A stretch of 64,000 nucleotides of DNA from Rubrivivax sp. (GTDB lineage: Bacteria; Pseudomonadota; Gammaproteobacteria; Burkholderiales; Burkholderiaceae_C): contig JAUXRG010000108.1 in NCBI GenBank assembly GCA_030681795.1, positions 119,554-183,553 of the forward strand. Direction: 5' to 3'. Numbering within the stretch: the stretch's first letter is position 1; every line of letters starts with the position of its first letter. This document shows positions 1-8,953 of this stretch, piece by piece. Both the position numbers and the translations under genes were made by a program. The notes beneath the pieces are model-generated. The model had not been told where the DNA came from and did not search any database. It saw nothing but the letters and a program-made list of their open reading frames with translations.

Positions 1-2
1 CC

Positions 3-1793
3 ATCGAGAGCGTCGTGGGCCATGAATACTTCCACAACTGGACGGGCAACCGCATCACCTGCCGCGACTGGTTCCAGCTCTCGCTGAAGGAAGGCTTGAC
101 GGTTTTCCGCGACCAGGAATTCAGCATGGACATGGCCGGCTCGGCCTCGGCCCGTGCCGTCAAGCGCATCGAGGACGTGCGCAAGCTGCGCAGCCTGCAG
201 TTCCCCGAAGACGCCGGCCCCATGGCGCACCCCGTGCGGCCCGACAGCTATCTGGAGATCAACAATTTCTACACGGCCACGGTGTACGAAAAAGGCGCCG
301 AGGTCGTGCGCATGATGCACACGCTGGTGGGCCGCGAAGGCTTCGCCAAGGGCCTGGCGCTGTATTTCGAGCGCCACGACGGCCAGGCCGTGACCTGCGA
401 CGACTTCGCCCAGGCCATCGCCGATGCCAACCCCGGCAGCGAACTGACTGTGCGGCTGGACGCCTTCAAGCGCTGGTACGCCCAGGCCGGCACGCCGCGC
501 GTGACGGCCAGTGGGCAGTACGACGCCGCCGGGCGCCGCTACACCTTGACGCTGGCCCAGCACAGTGAACCCTCGCCTGGGCAAGCGTTGAAGCAGCCCT
601 TCGTCATCCCCGTGGTCGCCGGCCTGCTGGCCACCGACGGCGGCGCGCTGGCCGCGCAGCGGCTGCTGGTACTCGACACACCCGAACAGAGCTGGGTCTT
701 CGAGGATGTGGCCACGCCGCCCGTGCCCTCGCTGCTGCGCGGCTTCTCGGCGCCGGTGCGCCTGGACGATGGCCTGTCCGACGTCGAACGCGTGGTCCTG
801 CTGGCCCACGACAGCGACCCCTTCAACCGCTGGGAAGCCGGCCAGCGCCTGGTGCTGGCCCGCCTGCTGCGCGCCCTCAACGCCGGCACGGCACCGGTGC
901 TCGGCGACGGCCTGGCGCGCGCCCTGCGCAGCGTGCTGCGCGACCCCACTCTCGACCCTGCCTTCAAGGCCCTGGCGCTGGTGGCACCCAGCGAAACCTA
1001 CATCGCCGAGCAGATCAACCCCAGCGACCCGCAGCGCATTCACACGGTGCGCGAGCAATGGCGCGCCCTGCTTGCCGAACAACTGCATGCCGACTGGGCC
1101 TGGGCCTGGGAGGCCAACCAGGTCAGCGCCGGCTACAGCCCGCTGGCCGCGCAGGCCGGCCCACGCGCGCTGGCCAACCTGGCGTTGCAGATGCTCTGCC
1201 TGCATGCCGTGCGCACGGGCGACGTGACCTGGCCCGGCCGCGCCTACCAGCGCTTCAAGGACGCCAGCAATATGACCGACCGGGTCGGCGCCATCAGGGC
1301 CTTGACCGACTCGCATTCGCCGCTGGCCGATGCCGCACTCGAGCGTTTCCATGCGCTGGCCCGTGGCGATGCACTGGTCATGGACAAGTGGTTCGCGCTG
1401 CAGGCCAGCGCGCCCGAGCCCGTGCCCGAAGTGCATGGTGAACAGCCCGGCCGTGCTTTCGCACGCGCCAAGGCACTGCTGCAGCACCCCGACTTCTCCA
1501 TCAAGAATCCGAATCGCGCGCGCAGCCTGCTCAATACGCTGTTCACGGCCAACCCGGCGGCTTTCCACCGTGCCGATGCCGCGGGCTACGTGCTATGGGC
1601 CGAGCGTCTGCTGGAGGTGGACGCCTTCAACGCCCACGTGGCCGGCCGCATGGCGCGCGCCATGGACCGCTGGGCCACTCTGGCCGAGCCCTACCGCAGC
1701 GCCGCCCGCGAGGCCATCACCCGCGTCGCCGCGCGGCCTGACCTGAGCAACGACGTGCGCGAGGTCGTCACGCGCGCCCTCGGCCAACCCTGA
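3..1793 (+). CDS. pepN: Aminopeptidase N, 5'-truncated by the window
   Basis: C-terminal ~597 codons of a cytosolic M1-family zinc aminopeptidase, which removes N-terminal residues from peptides. The first visible residues hold the zinc motif HEYFHNWTGNR. Exactly 18 residues after HEYFH comes the third zinc ligand, Glu, in LKEGLTVFRDQEFS, the arrangement of the E. coli PepN subfamily. The GAMEN substrate motif must lie upstream of the window. The remainder is the long alpha-helical C-terminal domain, ending in a TGA at 1793. The frame is open to base 3, so the GTG at 15 is not the start. The next gene (larA) converges on it with a 16-bp gap, and I see no clear terminator there. Confidence 0.95.
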   Translation: MESVVGHEYFHNWTGNRITCRDWFQLSLKEGLTVFRDQEFSMDMAGSASARAVKRIEDVRKLRSLQFPEDAGPMAHPVRPDSYLEINNFYTATVYEKGAEVVRMMHTLVGREGFAKGLALYFERHDGQAVTCDDFAQAIADANPGSELTVRLDAFKRWYAQAGTPRVTASGQYDAAGRRYTLTLAQHSEPSPGQALKQPFVIPVVAGLLATDGGALAAQRLLVLDTPEQSWVFEDVATPPVPSLLRGFSAPVRLDDGLSDVERVVLLAHDSDPFNRWEAGQRLVLARLLRALNAGTAPVLGDGLARALRSVLRDPTLDPAFKALALVAPSETYIAEQINPSDPQRIHTVREQWRALLAEQLHADWAWAWEANQVSAGYSPLAAQAGPRALANLALQMLCLHAVRTGDVTWPGRAYQRFKDASNMTDRVGAIRALTDSHSPLADAALERFHALARGDALVMDKWFALQASAPEPVPEVHGEQPGRAFARAKALLQHPDFSIKNPNRARSLLNTLFTANPAAFHRADAAGYVLWAERLLEVDAFNAHVAGRMARAMDRWATLAEPYRSAAREAITRVAARPDLSNDVREVVTRALGQP

Positions 1794-1809
1794 GCCACGG
1801 GACCGGCGC

Positions 1810-3102
1810 TCACGCGCCGGGGCGGTACTCCGGGACGACATAAGGCCCCTCGGGAATCACGGCGACGTGCGGGTCGCCGCTGCGCTGCACGCTGGCGCGC
1901 ACGGCCTGCCTCACCGAGTCGATCTTGTGCACGCCGGTGAGACGTGCGGAGGCCTCGTCGAGCCCCTGGCTGTATAGGTGCACGCGGCCCGAGCGCATCG
2001 GCTTGAGCTGCATCTGCGTCTGCCATTCGTCGATATCGGCAAAGCGCTTGGCCTGGATGTCGGCCATGAAGCCCTCGGGCCCCAGGCCGAGCAGCCGCTG
2101 CTGCGCCTGCACATATTCGATCGAGCCCAGGCCTTCGCCGCACTCGGACACGATCAGCAGGTCGCCGCCGGGCGCGAGGATGTCGATCGGCGCCACCATG
2201 CCCTTGACCGTCTGGTAGTAGGTCTTGTCCAGCGGGTAGCCCGCGGCGCTGGTGACCACCGTGGCAAACCTGCGCGCCACCGGCACCACGGCGTAACGGC
2301 GGATGAAATCCACCGCCAGCAGATGGCTTTGCACGACCTCGCCGAAGTTCACGAACGACAGGTTGCGGTGCTCGTCGATGACCGTATTCAGGGCCAGCAC
2401 ATGGCCGAGCTTGCGGATGATCTCGAGCTGCTCCTCATGCAAGGGGTTGCCATCGAGCACGCAATTCGCGGCGCGCGGATCGGCCATGAAGCGCGCGCTG
2501 TGGAAGGTGGTGATGGTGTCCTGGTGCGCCACGCCCGGGGCGACGACCTTGCGCCCGCCGGAGTAGCCGGCCATGAAGTGCGGCTCGACCAGGCCGGTGG
2601 CGACGCGCACATCGGCCTGCACGAAGCGCCGGTCGAGCTTCACCGGCGTGCCGCGCGCGGTGGGGCCCAGATCGACATGGTCGGCGTCGTTGCGTGCAAA
2701 GTGATTCAGCACCTGCACGGTCTGCATGACCCAGGCGTCGCCCACCAGTTCGGCCAGCTCGTCGCCTTCGTTGGGCCGGTGCAAGCCGGTGGCAACGAGC
2801 ACGGTGATGCCCTCGGCAGGGATGCCTGCATCCATCAACTGCCGAACCAGCAGCGGCAGGAACAAACCGTTGGGCACCGGGCGCGTGATGTCGCACACCA
2901 GGATGCAGGCGCTCTTCGCGCCGCGCGCCTCCTCGGCGAGTGGCCGCGCACCCACCGGCTGCGCCAGCGCCGCGCGCACGGCCGCCACCGGGTCGGCGAG
3001 CAGCGGCATCTCGGGCTTGCGGATCACGGTCACCTCCCAGGCCGGGTCCAGCTCCAGGCGGTAATTGCCTTTGCCGTATCTCAGGTCGATGTGCACTGCC
3101 AT
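1810..3102 (-). CDS. larA: Nickel-dependent lactate racemase family protein (LarA)
   Basis: 430 aa; interconverts D- and L-lactate, or a related 2-hydroxyacid, using a nickel-pincer (NPN) cofactor. The residues known from the Lactiplantibacillus plantarum enzyme (His108, His174, Lys184, His200) are present as His108 (in GLHRP), His175 (in VEPHF), Lys185 (in YSGGRK) and His201 (in TTFHS). The nucleotide-side motif DITRPVPNG is at about residues 71-79. It is the last gene of a minus-strand larC-larE-larB-larA operon that supplies its cofactor. The leader between larB and larA contains a tandem decamer array, described separately. The family also contains racemases of other 2-hydroxyacids, so the exact substrate is inferred. 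Confidence 0.9.
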   Translation of the reverse strand: MAVHIDLRYGKGNYRLELDPAWEVTVIRKPEMPLLADPVAAVRAALAQPVGARPLAEEARGAKSACILVCDITRPVPNGLFLPLLVRQLMDAGIPAEGITVLVATGLHRPNEGDELAELVGDAWVMQTVQVLNHFARNDADHVDLGPTARGTPVKLDRRFVQADVRVATGLVEPHFMAGYSGGRKVVAPGVAHQDTITTFHSARFMADPRAANCVLDGNPLHEEQLEIIRKLGHVLALNTVIDEHRNLSFVNFGEVVQSHLLAVDFIRRYAVVPVARRFATVVTSAAGYPLDKTYYQTVKGMVAPIDILAPGGDLLIVSECGEGLGSIEYVQAQQRLLGLGPEGFMADIQAKRFADIDEWQTQMQLKPMRSGRVHLYSQGLDEASARLTGVHKIDSVRQAVRASVQRSGDPHVAVIPEGPYVVPEYRPGA

Positions 3103-3110
3103 ATCTCCGC

Positions 3111-3170
3111 TGCCTTCCGCTGCCTTCCGCTGTCTTCCGTTGCCTTGCGCTGCCTTGCGTTGCCTTGCGC
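3111..3170. repeat. Six tandem 10-bp repeats in the larA leader
   Basis: Six consecutive decamers of the form TGCCTTCCGC / TGCCTTGCGC, differing at one to three positions, fill most of the 93-bp gap between larB and larA. Read on the larA strand each unit contains a purine-rich core (GGAAGGCA or GCAAGGCA) resembling a Shine-Dalgarno sequence. The array ends eight bases from the larA ATG. Confidence 0.85.
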
Positions 3171-3195
3171 CGCAAGCCGGATTCTCCTGCGCGAC

Positions 3196-3945
3196 TCAGG
3201 ACCGCGGCGCGAAGGCGTGCAACATGCGCAGCGCCGTGCAGGCGGCGCCATAGCCGTTGTCGATATTGACCACCGCCAGGCCCGGCGCGCAGCTGGCCAG
3301 CATCGCGTGGAGCGCGGTGCGCCCGCCGCAAGCGACCCCGTAGCCCACCGAGGTGGGCAATCCGATCACACAGCTGCGCACCAGCCCGCCCACCACGCTC
3401 AAGAGCGCGGCGTCCATGCCGGCGGCGACGATCAATATCGGGAAACGGCGGATCTCCTCCAGCCGATCGGTCAAGCGCCACAGCCCGGCCACGCCGACGT
3501 CATGGAACTCCGCAGCCGGCTCGCCGTACCAGGCCAGCGTGCGCTGGGCTTCGCGCGCGGCGGGCAGGTCCGAGGTGCCGGCGGAGAGGATGGCCACGCG
3601 CGTGTCGGCCTCGCCCGCAGGCGGCCGCGCCGCACCGAAATAGGCGCTGCGCGAGAGCGGGTCGTAGTCCAGCGCCGCGCGAACGGTGACGGGAAGCGCA
3701 TCCAGCTGCTGCGCAGACAGACGCGTGAGCAACAGCCCCACACCGCGCTCCTGCGCCTGGCCGAGGATGGCCTCGATCTGGCCGGCGCTCTTGCCGGCGC
3801 AGAAGATCGCCTCGTCCAGGCCGACGCGCTCGGCTCGGTTCAGGTCGAGACGCACTTCAGGGCTGCTCACGGGTGCACCCTTGGGCCTGCGGCCCTGTCC
3901 CGCCAAGCGGGAATGAGCCCCTTCGGGCGGCCGGGCGGGGCTCAT
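3196..3945 (-). CDS. larB: LarB, pyridinium-3,5-biscarboxylate mononucleotide synthase
   Basis: Cytosolic enzyme that carboxylates nicotinate adenine dinucleotide and releases AMP, the first step of NPN cofactor synthesis. The C-terminal two thirds is PurE-like, with SAGTSDLP, AAGMDAALLSVVGGL, GLPTSVGYG and NIDNGYGAA. The ATG at 3945 overlaps the larE stop in an ATGA, which suggests coupling. However, the first ~25 residues are low-complexity and come from a GC-rich palindromic spacer. A GTG near 3871 with AAGGG about eight bases upstream (protein starting VSSPEVRLDL) is a credible alternative start that would give about 224 aa. Family assignment is firm; the start is not. Confidence 0.9.
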   Translation of the reverse strand: MSPARPPEGAHSRLAGQGRRPKGAPVSSPEVRLDLNRAERVGLDEAIFCAGKSAGQIEAILGQAQERGVGLLLTRLSAQQLDALPVTVRAALDYDPLSRSAYFGAARPPAGEADTRVAILSAGTSDLPAAREAQRTLAWYGEPAAEFHDVGVAGLWRLTDRLEEIRRFPILIVAAGMDAALLSVVGGLVRSCVIGLPTSVGYGVACGGRTALHAMLASCAPGLAVVNIDNGYGAACTALRMLHAFAPRS

Positions 3946-4772
3946 ATACGGCTCTCGTCGCCACGGACCAGGAACGCACTGCCATTTCGGTAGGGCGCAA
4001 AACTCACTGCCCGTGCCAGCCCGGCGTGTGCGAAGAGGCCACGGACCTCTTCAGCCAATTCGGCACGCCGTGCGGCCCCGACAGCCTCCAGCGTGGCCGC
4101 ATCAAGCTCCAGCACCACGCCGGTGGCGCGCACGCGGCAGCGCACCGTGCGGGCGGCCAGCGCCGCACCCACCAGGCGCTCGCTCGCATGCACCAGTGCC
4201 AGGGTGGCGGCGTCGATGCCGATTCCGGTTTCGACACGGCTGGCCAGGCAAGGCGCTGCGGGCAGTTCGGCCACGCTGCCCAGGCCCAGCACGCGCGCCA
4301 TGGCGCGCACCATGGCCTTGTCCGCACCGATTTCGACAAAGGGATGGCGCACGCCCTGCTCGCTCGCGGCGCGCAAGCCGGGGCGGTACTCGCCCAGGTC
4401 GTCGAGGTTGGTGCCGGAGACAACTTGCACCCCGGTGCGCGCACGGATCGCCGCGTACAGGCTGGTCTTGCAGTGAAAGCAGCGATCGACCGGATTGGCC
4501 AGGTACTCGGTGCGGGCGAATTCGCCCGCGTCGAAGACCTCCAGGCGCCAGCCCCGCGCGTGGGCCATGTCCTTCACGCGCGCCGTCGCCTCGGCCGGCA
4601 CGGCCGGCGACTGCGCGTGGTACATGGTCGCCCGACACCCGCGTGCCGCGTGGGCCACGGCCGCCAGGGTCAGGCTGTCCACGCCGCCCGAAAGCGCCAC
4701 GCCGATTTCGTCGACCGCAGCGAGCCACGTTTCGAGCTCGCGCAGCTGGGTGCGTGCTGCGCTACTCTCCAT
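3942..4772 (-). CDS. larE: LarE, ATP-dependent sulfur transferase for the NPN cofactor
   Basis: 276 aa. Activates the pyridinium carboxylates with ATP and inserts sulfur, giving the thiocarboxylates that hold nickel. The PP-loop motif SGGVDS is at residues 28-33. Three cysteines are placed as in the iron-sulfur type of LarE: Cys98 and Cys101 in RCFHCK, and Cys175 in APCLASR, the last aligning with the sacrificial Cys176 of L. plantarum LarE. By family knowledge, the three-Cys form binds a [4Fe-4S] cluster and can act repeatedly, so a catalytic rather than suicide enzyme is inferred. The gene overlaps larC by 11 bp upstream and larB by 3 bp downstream. Confidence 0.93.
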   Translation of the reverse strand: MESSAARTQLRELETWLAAVDEIGVALSGGVDSLTLAAVAHAARGCRATMYHAQSPAVPAEATARVKDMAHARGWRLEVFDAGEFARTEYLANPVDRCFHCKTSLYAAIRARTGVQVVSGTNLDDLGEYRPGLRAASEQGVRHPFVEIGADKAMVRAMARVLGLGSVAELPAAPCLASRVETGIGIDAATLALVHASERLVGAALAARTVRCRVRATGVVLELDAATLEAVGAARRAELAEEVRGLFAHAGLARAVSFAPYRNGSAFLVRGDESRI

Positions 4773-5988
4773 ATTCGTCCTGCATCCCGAGTGCCGCGGC
4801 TTCGCTGGCGCGGCGCAGTGCCTCCCGGGCGCTGCGAGCCCCAGCCTCGCGCAGGTCGTCGCTCTCGGCCTTGGCGCTGAAAGTGCCGTCGGGCCGGCGT
4901 GCGACCTTCACGCGCACCGCCCGGCCGTCCGCGCCGGTGATGATCGTCTCGTGGCGCGCCAGCACGTGCCGCGCCACGAGCTGGTGCCGCACACCCAGCG
5001 TGGTGGTTTCGGCAAAGCACGCGGCGACGACGGCATCGAGCCGCAGTGGTTCGGCCAGCACCTGCACCTGGGTGGCCATGCGGCCCTTCTTGCCGAACAC
5101 CGGGCTTTGCACCACGTCGAGCACACCGCGGCAGGCGCGAAGCCGCTCCAGGCCCTGGGACAGATCCTCGGCGGTCTGGTCATCGACTTCGAAGGCCAGC
5201 AGCGCGACTTCATCGGCCAGCGGCGTCGGCGTCGGCGTCGTGTCGAAGGCGAGCACGCGCAAGACGTTGGGCGTACCGGGCCACTTGCGCGTGCCAAAAC
5301 CCAGGCCCGAAGCGCCGAGCCGCCCCGGCGGCGGCCCCACGCCGGAAGTGCAATCCAGATGGCGCAGGATCGCCGCGCCGGTAGGGGTGACGCGTTCTCC
5401 GGGCAAGGCATCGTCAAAGAACGCAAAACCCTTGAGCAGCTCGACCACCGCCGGTGCGGGCACCGGCAGCGCACCATGGGCGGTATGCACGCGGCCGGAG
5501 CCCAGCGGCAGCGCGCCGACCGACCAGGTGGCGGGCTGCAGTGTCTCGATGATCCAGGCCGCGCCGACGATATCGGCGATCGAGTCCAGCGCGCCCACCT
5601 CGTGGAACTCCACTTCGTCCACGGTCACGCCGTGCACCTTGGCTTCGGCCTGTGCCAGCACGGCGAAGATGGCCTGCGCTCGCGCGGCCACCGCGGCATC
5701 CAGGCCCATGGCGGCAATCGAAGCGCAAACTGCGGCCAGCCCGACATGGTCGTGCGGGTGGCGCTGTGCGCCTGGCGCATTCGGCTCGGCGGGCAGGCTG
5801 AGATCGAAACGACGCCCGCTCAGGACGCCATCGTTGTGCTCCAGCACTGCGCAATGCGTGCCTGGCGGCAGGCCGGCCTTGCCCAGCGTGGCTTGCAGCC
5901 CCGCGCCGAGCTCGGGGTAGGCATCCAGCAGCGCCGCGATGAACATGTCGCCGGCGATGCCGCCGACCGGATCGAGGTGGATGTGCAT
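4762..5988 (-). CDS. larC: LarC, nickel insertase of the NPN cofactor (single frame)
   Basis: About 408 aa; catalyses CTP-dependent nickel insertion (cyclometallation) as the last step of NPN synthesis. I start it at the ATG at 5988 (MHIHLDPVGGIAGDMF), the conserved N-terminus of the family. The longer open frame to 6147 runs back through the ssrA terminator and is not credible. A His-rich stretch (QRHPHDHVG) and the motif VEFHEVGALDSIADIVG are visible. In L. plantarum larC is made by ribosomal frameshifting between two frames; here it is one continuous frame. It is the promoter-proximal gene of the lar operon. Confidence 0.92.
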   Translation of the reverse strand: MHIHLDPVGGIAGDMFIAALLDAYPELGAGLQATLGKAGLPPGTHCAVLEHNDGVLSGRRFDLSLPAEPNAPGAQRHPHDHVGLAAVCASIAAMGLDAAVAARAQAIFAVLAQAEAKVHGVTVDEVEFHEVGALDSIADIVGAAWIIETLQPATWSVGALPLGSGRVHTAHGALPVPAPAVVELLKGFAFFDDALPGERVTPTGAAILRHLDCTSGVGPPPGRLGASGLGFGTRKWPGTPNVLRVLAFDTTPTPTPLADEVALLAFEVDDQTAEDLSQGLERLRACRGVLDVVQSPVFGKKGRMATQVQVLAEPLRLDAVVAACFAETTTLGVRHQLVARHVLARHETIITGADGRAVRVKVARRPDGTFSAKAESDDLREAGARSAREALRRASEAAALGMQDEYGE

Positions 5989-6065
5989 GGGCGCAGGACG
6001 AAGCCGGGCGGAAGAATGACTTGGTAGGCGCGGATCGTGACCCTGGACGGGAGACGCGATCAAGC

Positions 6066-6096
6066 AAAAAAGAGCCCCAACTGCGAACAGTTGGGG
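6066..6096 (-). terminator. Rho-independent terminator of ssrA
   Basis: Perfect 9-bp stem (CCCCAACTG with CAGTTGGGG, loop at 6084-6087), followed on the minus strand by CTC and a run of six T. It lies 11 bp past the tmRNA 3' end. Confidence 0.9.
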
Positions 6097-6106
6097 TTTC
6101 GATAAA

Positions 6107-6480
6107 TGGTGGATCCGGGGGGAATCGAACCCCCGTCCGCAAGCCATCGCCGGCCGGTTCTACATGCGTAGCTGTCTGATTTGGATTTGAGGGCCCTGGT
6201 CGCGCAGCAGCACGCTACCCTGGCCCCGAGTCATTTGGTTTTAGGCCCGCAACGAATGACACGCTGCAGGACGAGCCAATGTGTATGACCTCGCAGCCTT
6301 CGGGTATTACCCCTCAGGCCCAGCCCATCGGCCAACTGTTGCGAGGCTCACCGGTTTTAAGCGGCGAGGGCGTACGAAGTATCGTTCGCAGTTACTTTGT
6401 TTCCAGTGGATTTACGAGCGAACTGGTGCTCGGCATGCCCCGTACCGACTCCGCACCCACGTCGAAGCCAGGTCGGACCC
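6107..6480 (-). ncRNA. ssrA: tmRNA
   Basis: Transfer-messenger RNA that rescues stalled ribosomes; about 374 nt. The 5' GGGTCCG (6480 inward) pairs with the 3' CGGATCC preceding ACCA, forming the acceptor stem, and the T-loop GGTTCGATTCC is present near the 3' end. The tag frame follows GTAACT and reads GCG AAC GAT ACT TCG TAC GCC CTC GCC GCT TAA, giving ANDTSYALAA, close to the E. coli ANDENYALAA. A strong terminator follows. It is flanked by gph, read in the same direction, and the lar operon. Confidence 0.96.
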
Positions 6481-6492
6481 TAGGCTGTGAGT

Positions 6493-7158
6493 TTAGGCCA
6501 TGTCCAGCCATTTCAAGAGGTCCATCGGTTCGGCCACCACATGATCGGCGCCCCACTCGTGCGCCGAGCCCCCCGCGCCGAGGTAACCCCAGGCCGCAGC
6601 CACCACGCGCATCCCCGCGGCGCGGCCGGCGTTCATGTCACGCGCATCGTCGCCCACGTAGATGCAGCGTTGCGCGGGCAGGCACAAACGCCTTGCGGCC
6701 TCCAGCAGCGGCTCAGGGTGCGGCTTGGTGAAGGGCGTGCTGTCGCCGCCGACCAGCACCGCGGCCCGCGGCCACAGGCCGAGCGCCTGCGCCATGGGTT
6801 CGGCGAAACGCAGGGCCTTGTTGGTGACGATGCCCCACGGCAGGCCTTGCGCTTCGAGCACGTCCAGAACCGCGGTGATGCCCTCAAACGCCACCGCCTC
6901 GCGCAGCATGCGCTGTTCGTAGCGTCGATGGAAATCGTCGCGCAGGGCCTCGTAGCGCGGCTCGCCCGGCGCGGTGTCCAGGGCCGCACCGAGCATCCCG
7001 CGCGCACCCGATCCGGCATGCGGCCGCAAGCAATGAAAGGGCAGCGGGTCCAGGCCGCAGGACACACGCATATCGTTGGCCGTGCCTGCGAGATCGGGCG
7101 CGCTGTCGATCAGCGTGCCGTCCAGGTCGAACAGCACTGCGGCCGCGCGGATGCTCAC
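6493..7158 (-). CDS. gph: Phosphoglycolate phosphatase, HAD family
   Basis: 221 aa cytosolic HAD hydrolase that dephosphorylates 2-phosphoglycolate from oxidative damage or DNA repair. The nucleophile motif [10 protein letters not shown] is at residues 10-19, the second motif is IVTNKA, the lysine is in TKPHPEP, and the acidic motif is [12 protein letters not shown] chose the GTG at 7158, which overlaps the ubiG stop as GTGA; the longer frame upstream runs antiparallel to nothing and lacks a start near the domain. The ubiG-gph pair is a common Burkholderiales arrangement. Ends with TAA at 6493, 12 bp before the 5' end of ssrA. Confidence 0.93.
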   Translation of the reverse strand: MSIRAAAVLFDLDGTLIDSAPDLAGTANDMRVSCGLDPLPFHCLRPHAGSGARGMLGAALDTAPGEPRYEALRDDFHRRYEQRMLREAVAFEGITAVLDVLEAQGLPWGIVTNKALRFAEPMAQALGLWPRAAVLVGGDSTPFTKPHPEPLLEAARRLCLPAQRCIYVGDDARDMNAGRAAGMRVVAAAWGYLGAGGSAHEWGADHVVAEPMDLLKWLDMA

Positions 7159-7856
7159 AGCGCCTTGCGGCAAGCCACCAGGTAGTTCACGCTGGTGTCG
7201 CCGGACAGCCAGTAGCGGCGCGTCAGCGGGTTGTATTGCAGGCCGCGGGTGTCTTGCAGCGACAGGCCGGCCTCGCGGCACCAGCGTGCCAGCTCGCTGG
7301 GCCGGATGAAGCGGGCGTACTCGTGCGTGCCGCGCGGCAGCAGGCGTAAGACGTACTCGGCCCCGAGGATGGCGAAGGCGAAGGCCTTGGGGTTGCGGTT
7401 GAGCGTGGAGAAGAACACCCAGGCCCCCGGCTTGGCCAGGGTGGCGCAGGCCTGGACCACCGAAGCCGGATCGGGCACGTGCTCGAGCATTTCCATGCAG
7501 GTCACCGCGTCGTAGCTGGCAGGGCATTCCGCAGCCAGCGCCTCGGTGGCGATCTCGCGGTACTGGACGTTCTCCACGCCAGCCTCCAGTGCATGCAGGC
7601 GCGCCACGCCCAGCGGCTTGGCAGCCAGGTCGATGCCCGTGACTTGCGCACCCCGCCTGGCCATGGACTCTGCCAGGACGCCGCCGCCGCAGCCCACGTC
7701 GAGCACGGCCTTGCCCTGCAGCACCGCCCGGCCGTCGATCCAGTCCAGGCGCAGCGGGTTGATGTGGTGCAGCGGGCGGAATTCGCTTTCCGTATCCCAC
7801 CAGCGATGGGCCAACTCGCTGAACTTGGCGAGCTCCTGAGCGTCGACATTGGTCAT
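7155..7856 (-). CDS. ubiG: Ubiquinone O-methyltransferase UbiG
   Basis: 233 aa. SAM-dependent methyltransferase for both O-methylation steps of ubiquinone synthesis. The SAM-binding motif LDVGCGGG is at about residues 53-59, with GIDLAAK at the acidic end of strand 2. The N-terminal [12 protein letters not shown] and [11 protein letters not shown] are typical of UbiG. The ATG at 7856 ([12 protein letters not shown]) is chosen over the ORF extension to 7997, which would cross the ompA terminator. It overlaps gph by four bases downstream, indicating a two-gene operon. Confidence 0.95.
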   Translation of the reverse strand: MTNVDAQELAKFSELAHRWWDTESEFRPLHHINPLRLDWIDGRAVLQGKAVLDVGCGGGVLAESMARRGAQVTGIDLAAKPLGVARLHALEAGVENVQYREIATEALAAECPASYDAVTCMEMLEHVPDPASVVQACATLAKPGAWVFFSTLNRNPKAFAFAILGAEYVLRLLPRGTHEYARFIRPSELARWCREAGLSLQDTRGLQYNPLTRRYWLSGDTSVNYLVACRKAL

Positions 7857-7930
7857 GGCGTGATGGTAGCGGTTGCTGCGGACAGCTGCGGCCGAGAGCC
7901 TGTGCACCGAGCGATCCAATTGGGATGCGG

Positions 7931-7960
7931 AAAAAGAAAAACCCCGCCGAAGCGAGGTTT
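7931..7960 (-). terminator. Rho-independent terminator of the OmpA-family gene
   Basis: On the minus strand AACCTCGC, a TTCG loop and GCGGGGTT form an 8-bp stem (one G-T pair), followed by a T-rich tract. Lies 34 bp past the stop codon at 7994. Confidence 0.85.
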
Positions 7961-7993
7961 CCGGGGTCAAGGCGGCCGCGCGGGCCGCGGTGA

Positions 7994-8677
7994 TCACTTC
8001 TTGGTGCGTGTACCCACCACTTCGACTTCCACGCGGCGGTTCTTCGCGCGGCCTGCGGCGGTCTTGTTGTCGGCCATAGGCTGGTTCTCGCCCTTGCCTT
8101 CGGTGTAGACGCGGTTGCGCTCGATGCCCTGCTTGACCAGGAAGGTCTTGACGGCCTCGGCGCGAGCGATCGACAGCTTCTGGTTGTAAGCCGAGGTGCC
8201 CACCGCGTCGGTGTGGCCGACGGCGATGATGACTTCAAGATTCACGCCCTTGGTCTTGCTCACCAGGTCGGTCAACTTGGCCGCCTCGGTGGGCTTGAGC
8301 ACGGACTTGTCGAAGTCGAACAAGGCATCAGAGGCGAAGGTGACCTTCTCCTGCACCGGGGCCGGCGGTGCGACCACAACCTTGGGCGCGGGGGCCGGCG
8401 GCGGCGCCACGACGGGAGCCGGCGGCGGCGGCGGCGGGGGAGCCACGGGCTTCGGGGCCGGCGGGGGCGGCGGCTTCAGGGCGCCATCGCACTTGGCATC
8501 GGCCGTGGCCGGGGTCCAGCCGGCATCACGCCAGCAGAGTTCGTTCGTGCCGTTCTTCCAGACCGTGCCATCGACAGCATGCCAGTTGTCGGCGCCGCTC
8601 GACTGAGCGAACGCCACGACCGGGGCGGCAAGTGCGACCGATGCGAAGAGCACCGCCACCTTGTTCAATTTCTTCAT
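7994..8677 (-). CDS. OmpA-family outer membrane protein with proline-rich linker
   Basis: 227 aa. Residues 1-24 form a signal peptide ending VAFA. A short Trp/Cys-containing N-terminal region ([13 protein letters not shown]) follows, then a Pro/Ala/Val-rich linker at about residues 68-110. The C-terminal OmpA-like domain (about 115-222) contains [16 protein letters not shown] and GRAKNRRVE, which bind peptidoglycan. There is no full beta-barrel, so it resembles the short betaproteobacterial OmpA-like proteins rather than E. coli OmpA. A strong ribosome site (GAGAGGAG) lies six bases before the ATG, and a terminator follows. Divergent from gyrA across a 276-bp gap. Confidence 0.9.
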   Translation of the reverse strand: MKKLNKVAVLFASVALAAPVVAFAQSSGADNWHAVDGTVWKNGTNELCWRDAGWTPATADAKCDGALKPPPPPAPKPVAPPPPPPPAPVVAPPPAPAPKVVVAPPAPVQEKVTFASDALFDFDKSVLKPTEAAKLTDLVSKTKGVNLEVIIAVGHTDAVGTSAYNQKLSIARAEAVKTFLVKQGIERNRVYTEGKGENQPMADNKTAAGRAKNRRVEVEVVGTRTKK

Positions 8678-8891
8678 GATTCTCCTCTCGAGGAAAGCCG
8701 CAGACTAGCCTGCGAAATGTCCAAAACGACAAGCGGGAAATTTGACAAATCTACCGGGCAAATCCCCACAGCCGCGGGCACTTACCACCGACGGATCATT
8801 GTGCCATAGGGCGTCGGTTGAGCCGCATTTTGGACCCAGCAACAGAACTGCCCGGCATCGTTGTTGCTCAGCCGCGACAAGCCTGGCCCCG

Positions 8892-8900
8892 TAGAATCGA
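8892..8900 (+). promoter_or_regulatory. Putative promoter -10 region for gyrA (TAGAATCGA)
   Basis: TAGAAT is one change from the -10 consensus and lies 57 bp before the gyrA ATG in the ompA-gyrA divergent gap. The same nine bases occur just before lapA and the alpha/beta hydrolase gene. I see no convincing -35. Confidence 0.45.
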
Positions 8901-8953
8901 CATCCCGACACCGCGGCCGTCCTGGTCCGGGACCCTCCCCAACAGCAGAGCGC

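Noticed and set aside
5989..6147. N-terminal extension of LarC
   Set aside because: It would translate through the ssrA terminator and 3' end; the conserved LarC N-terminus begins at 5988.
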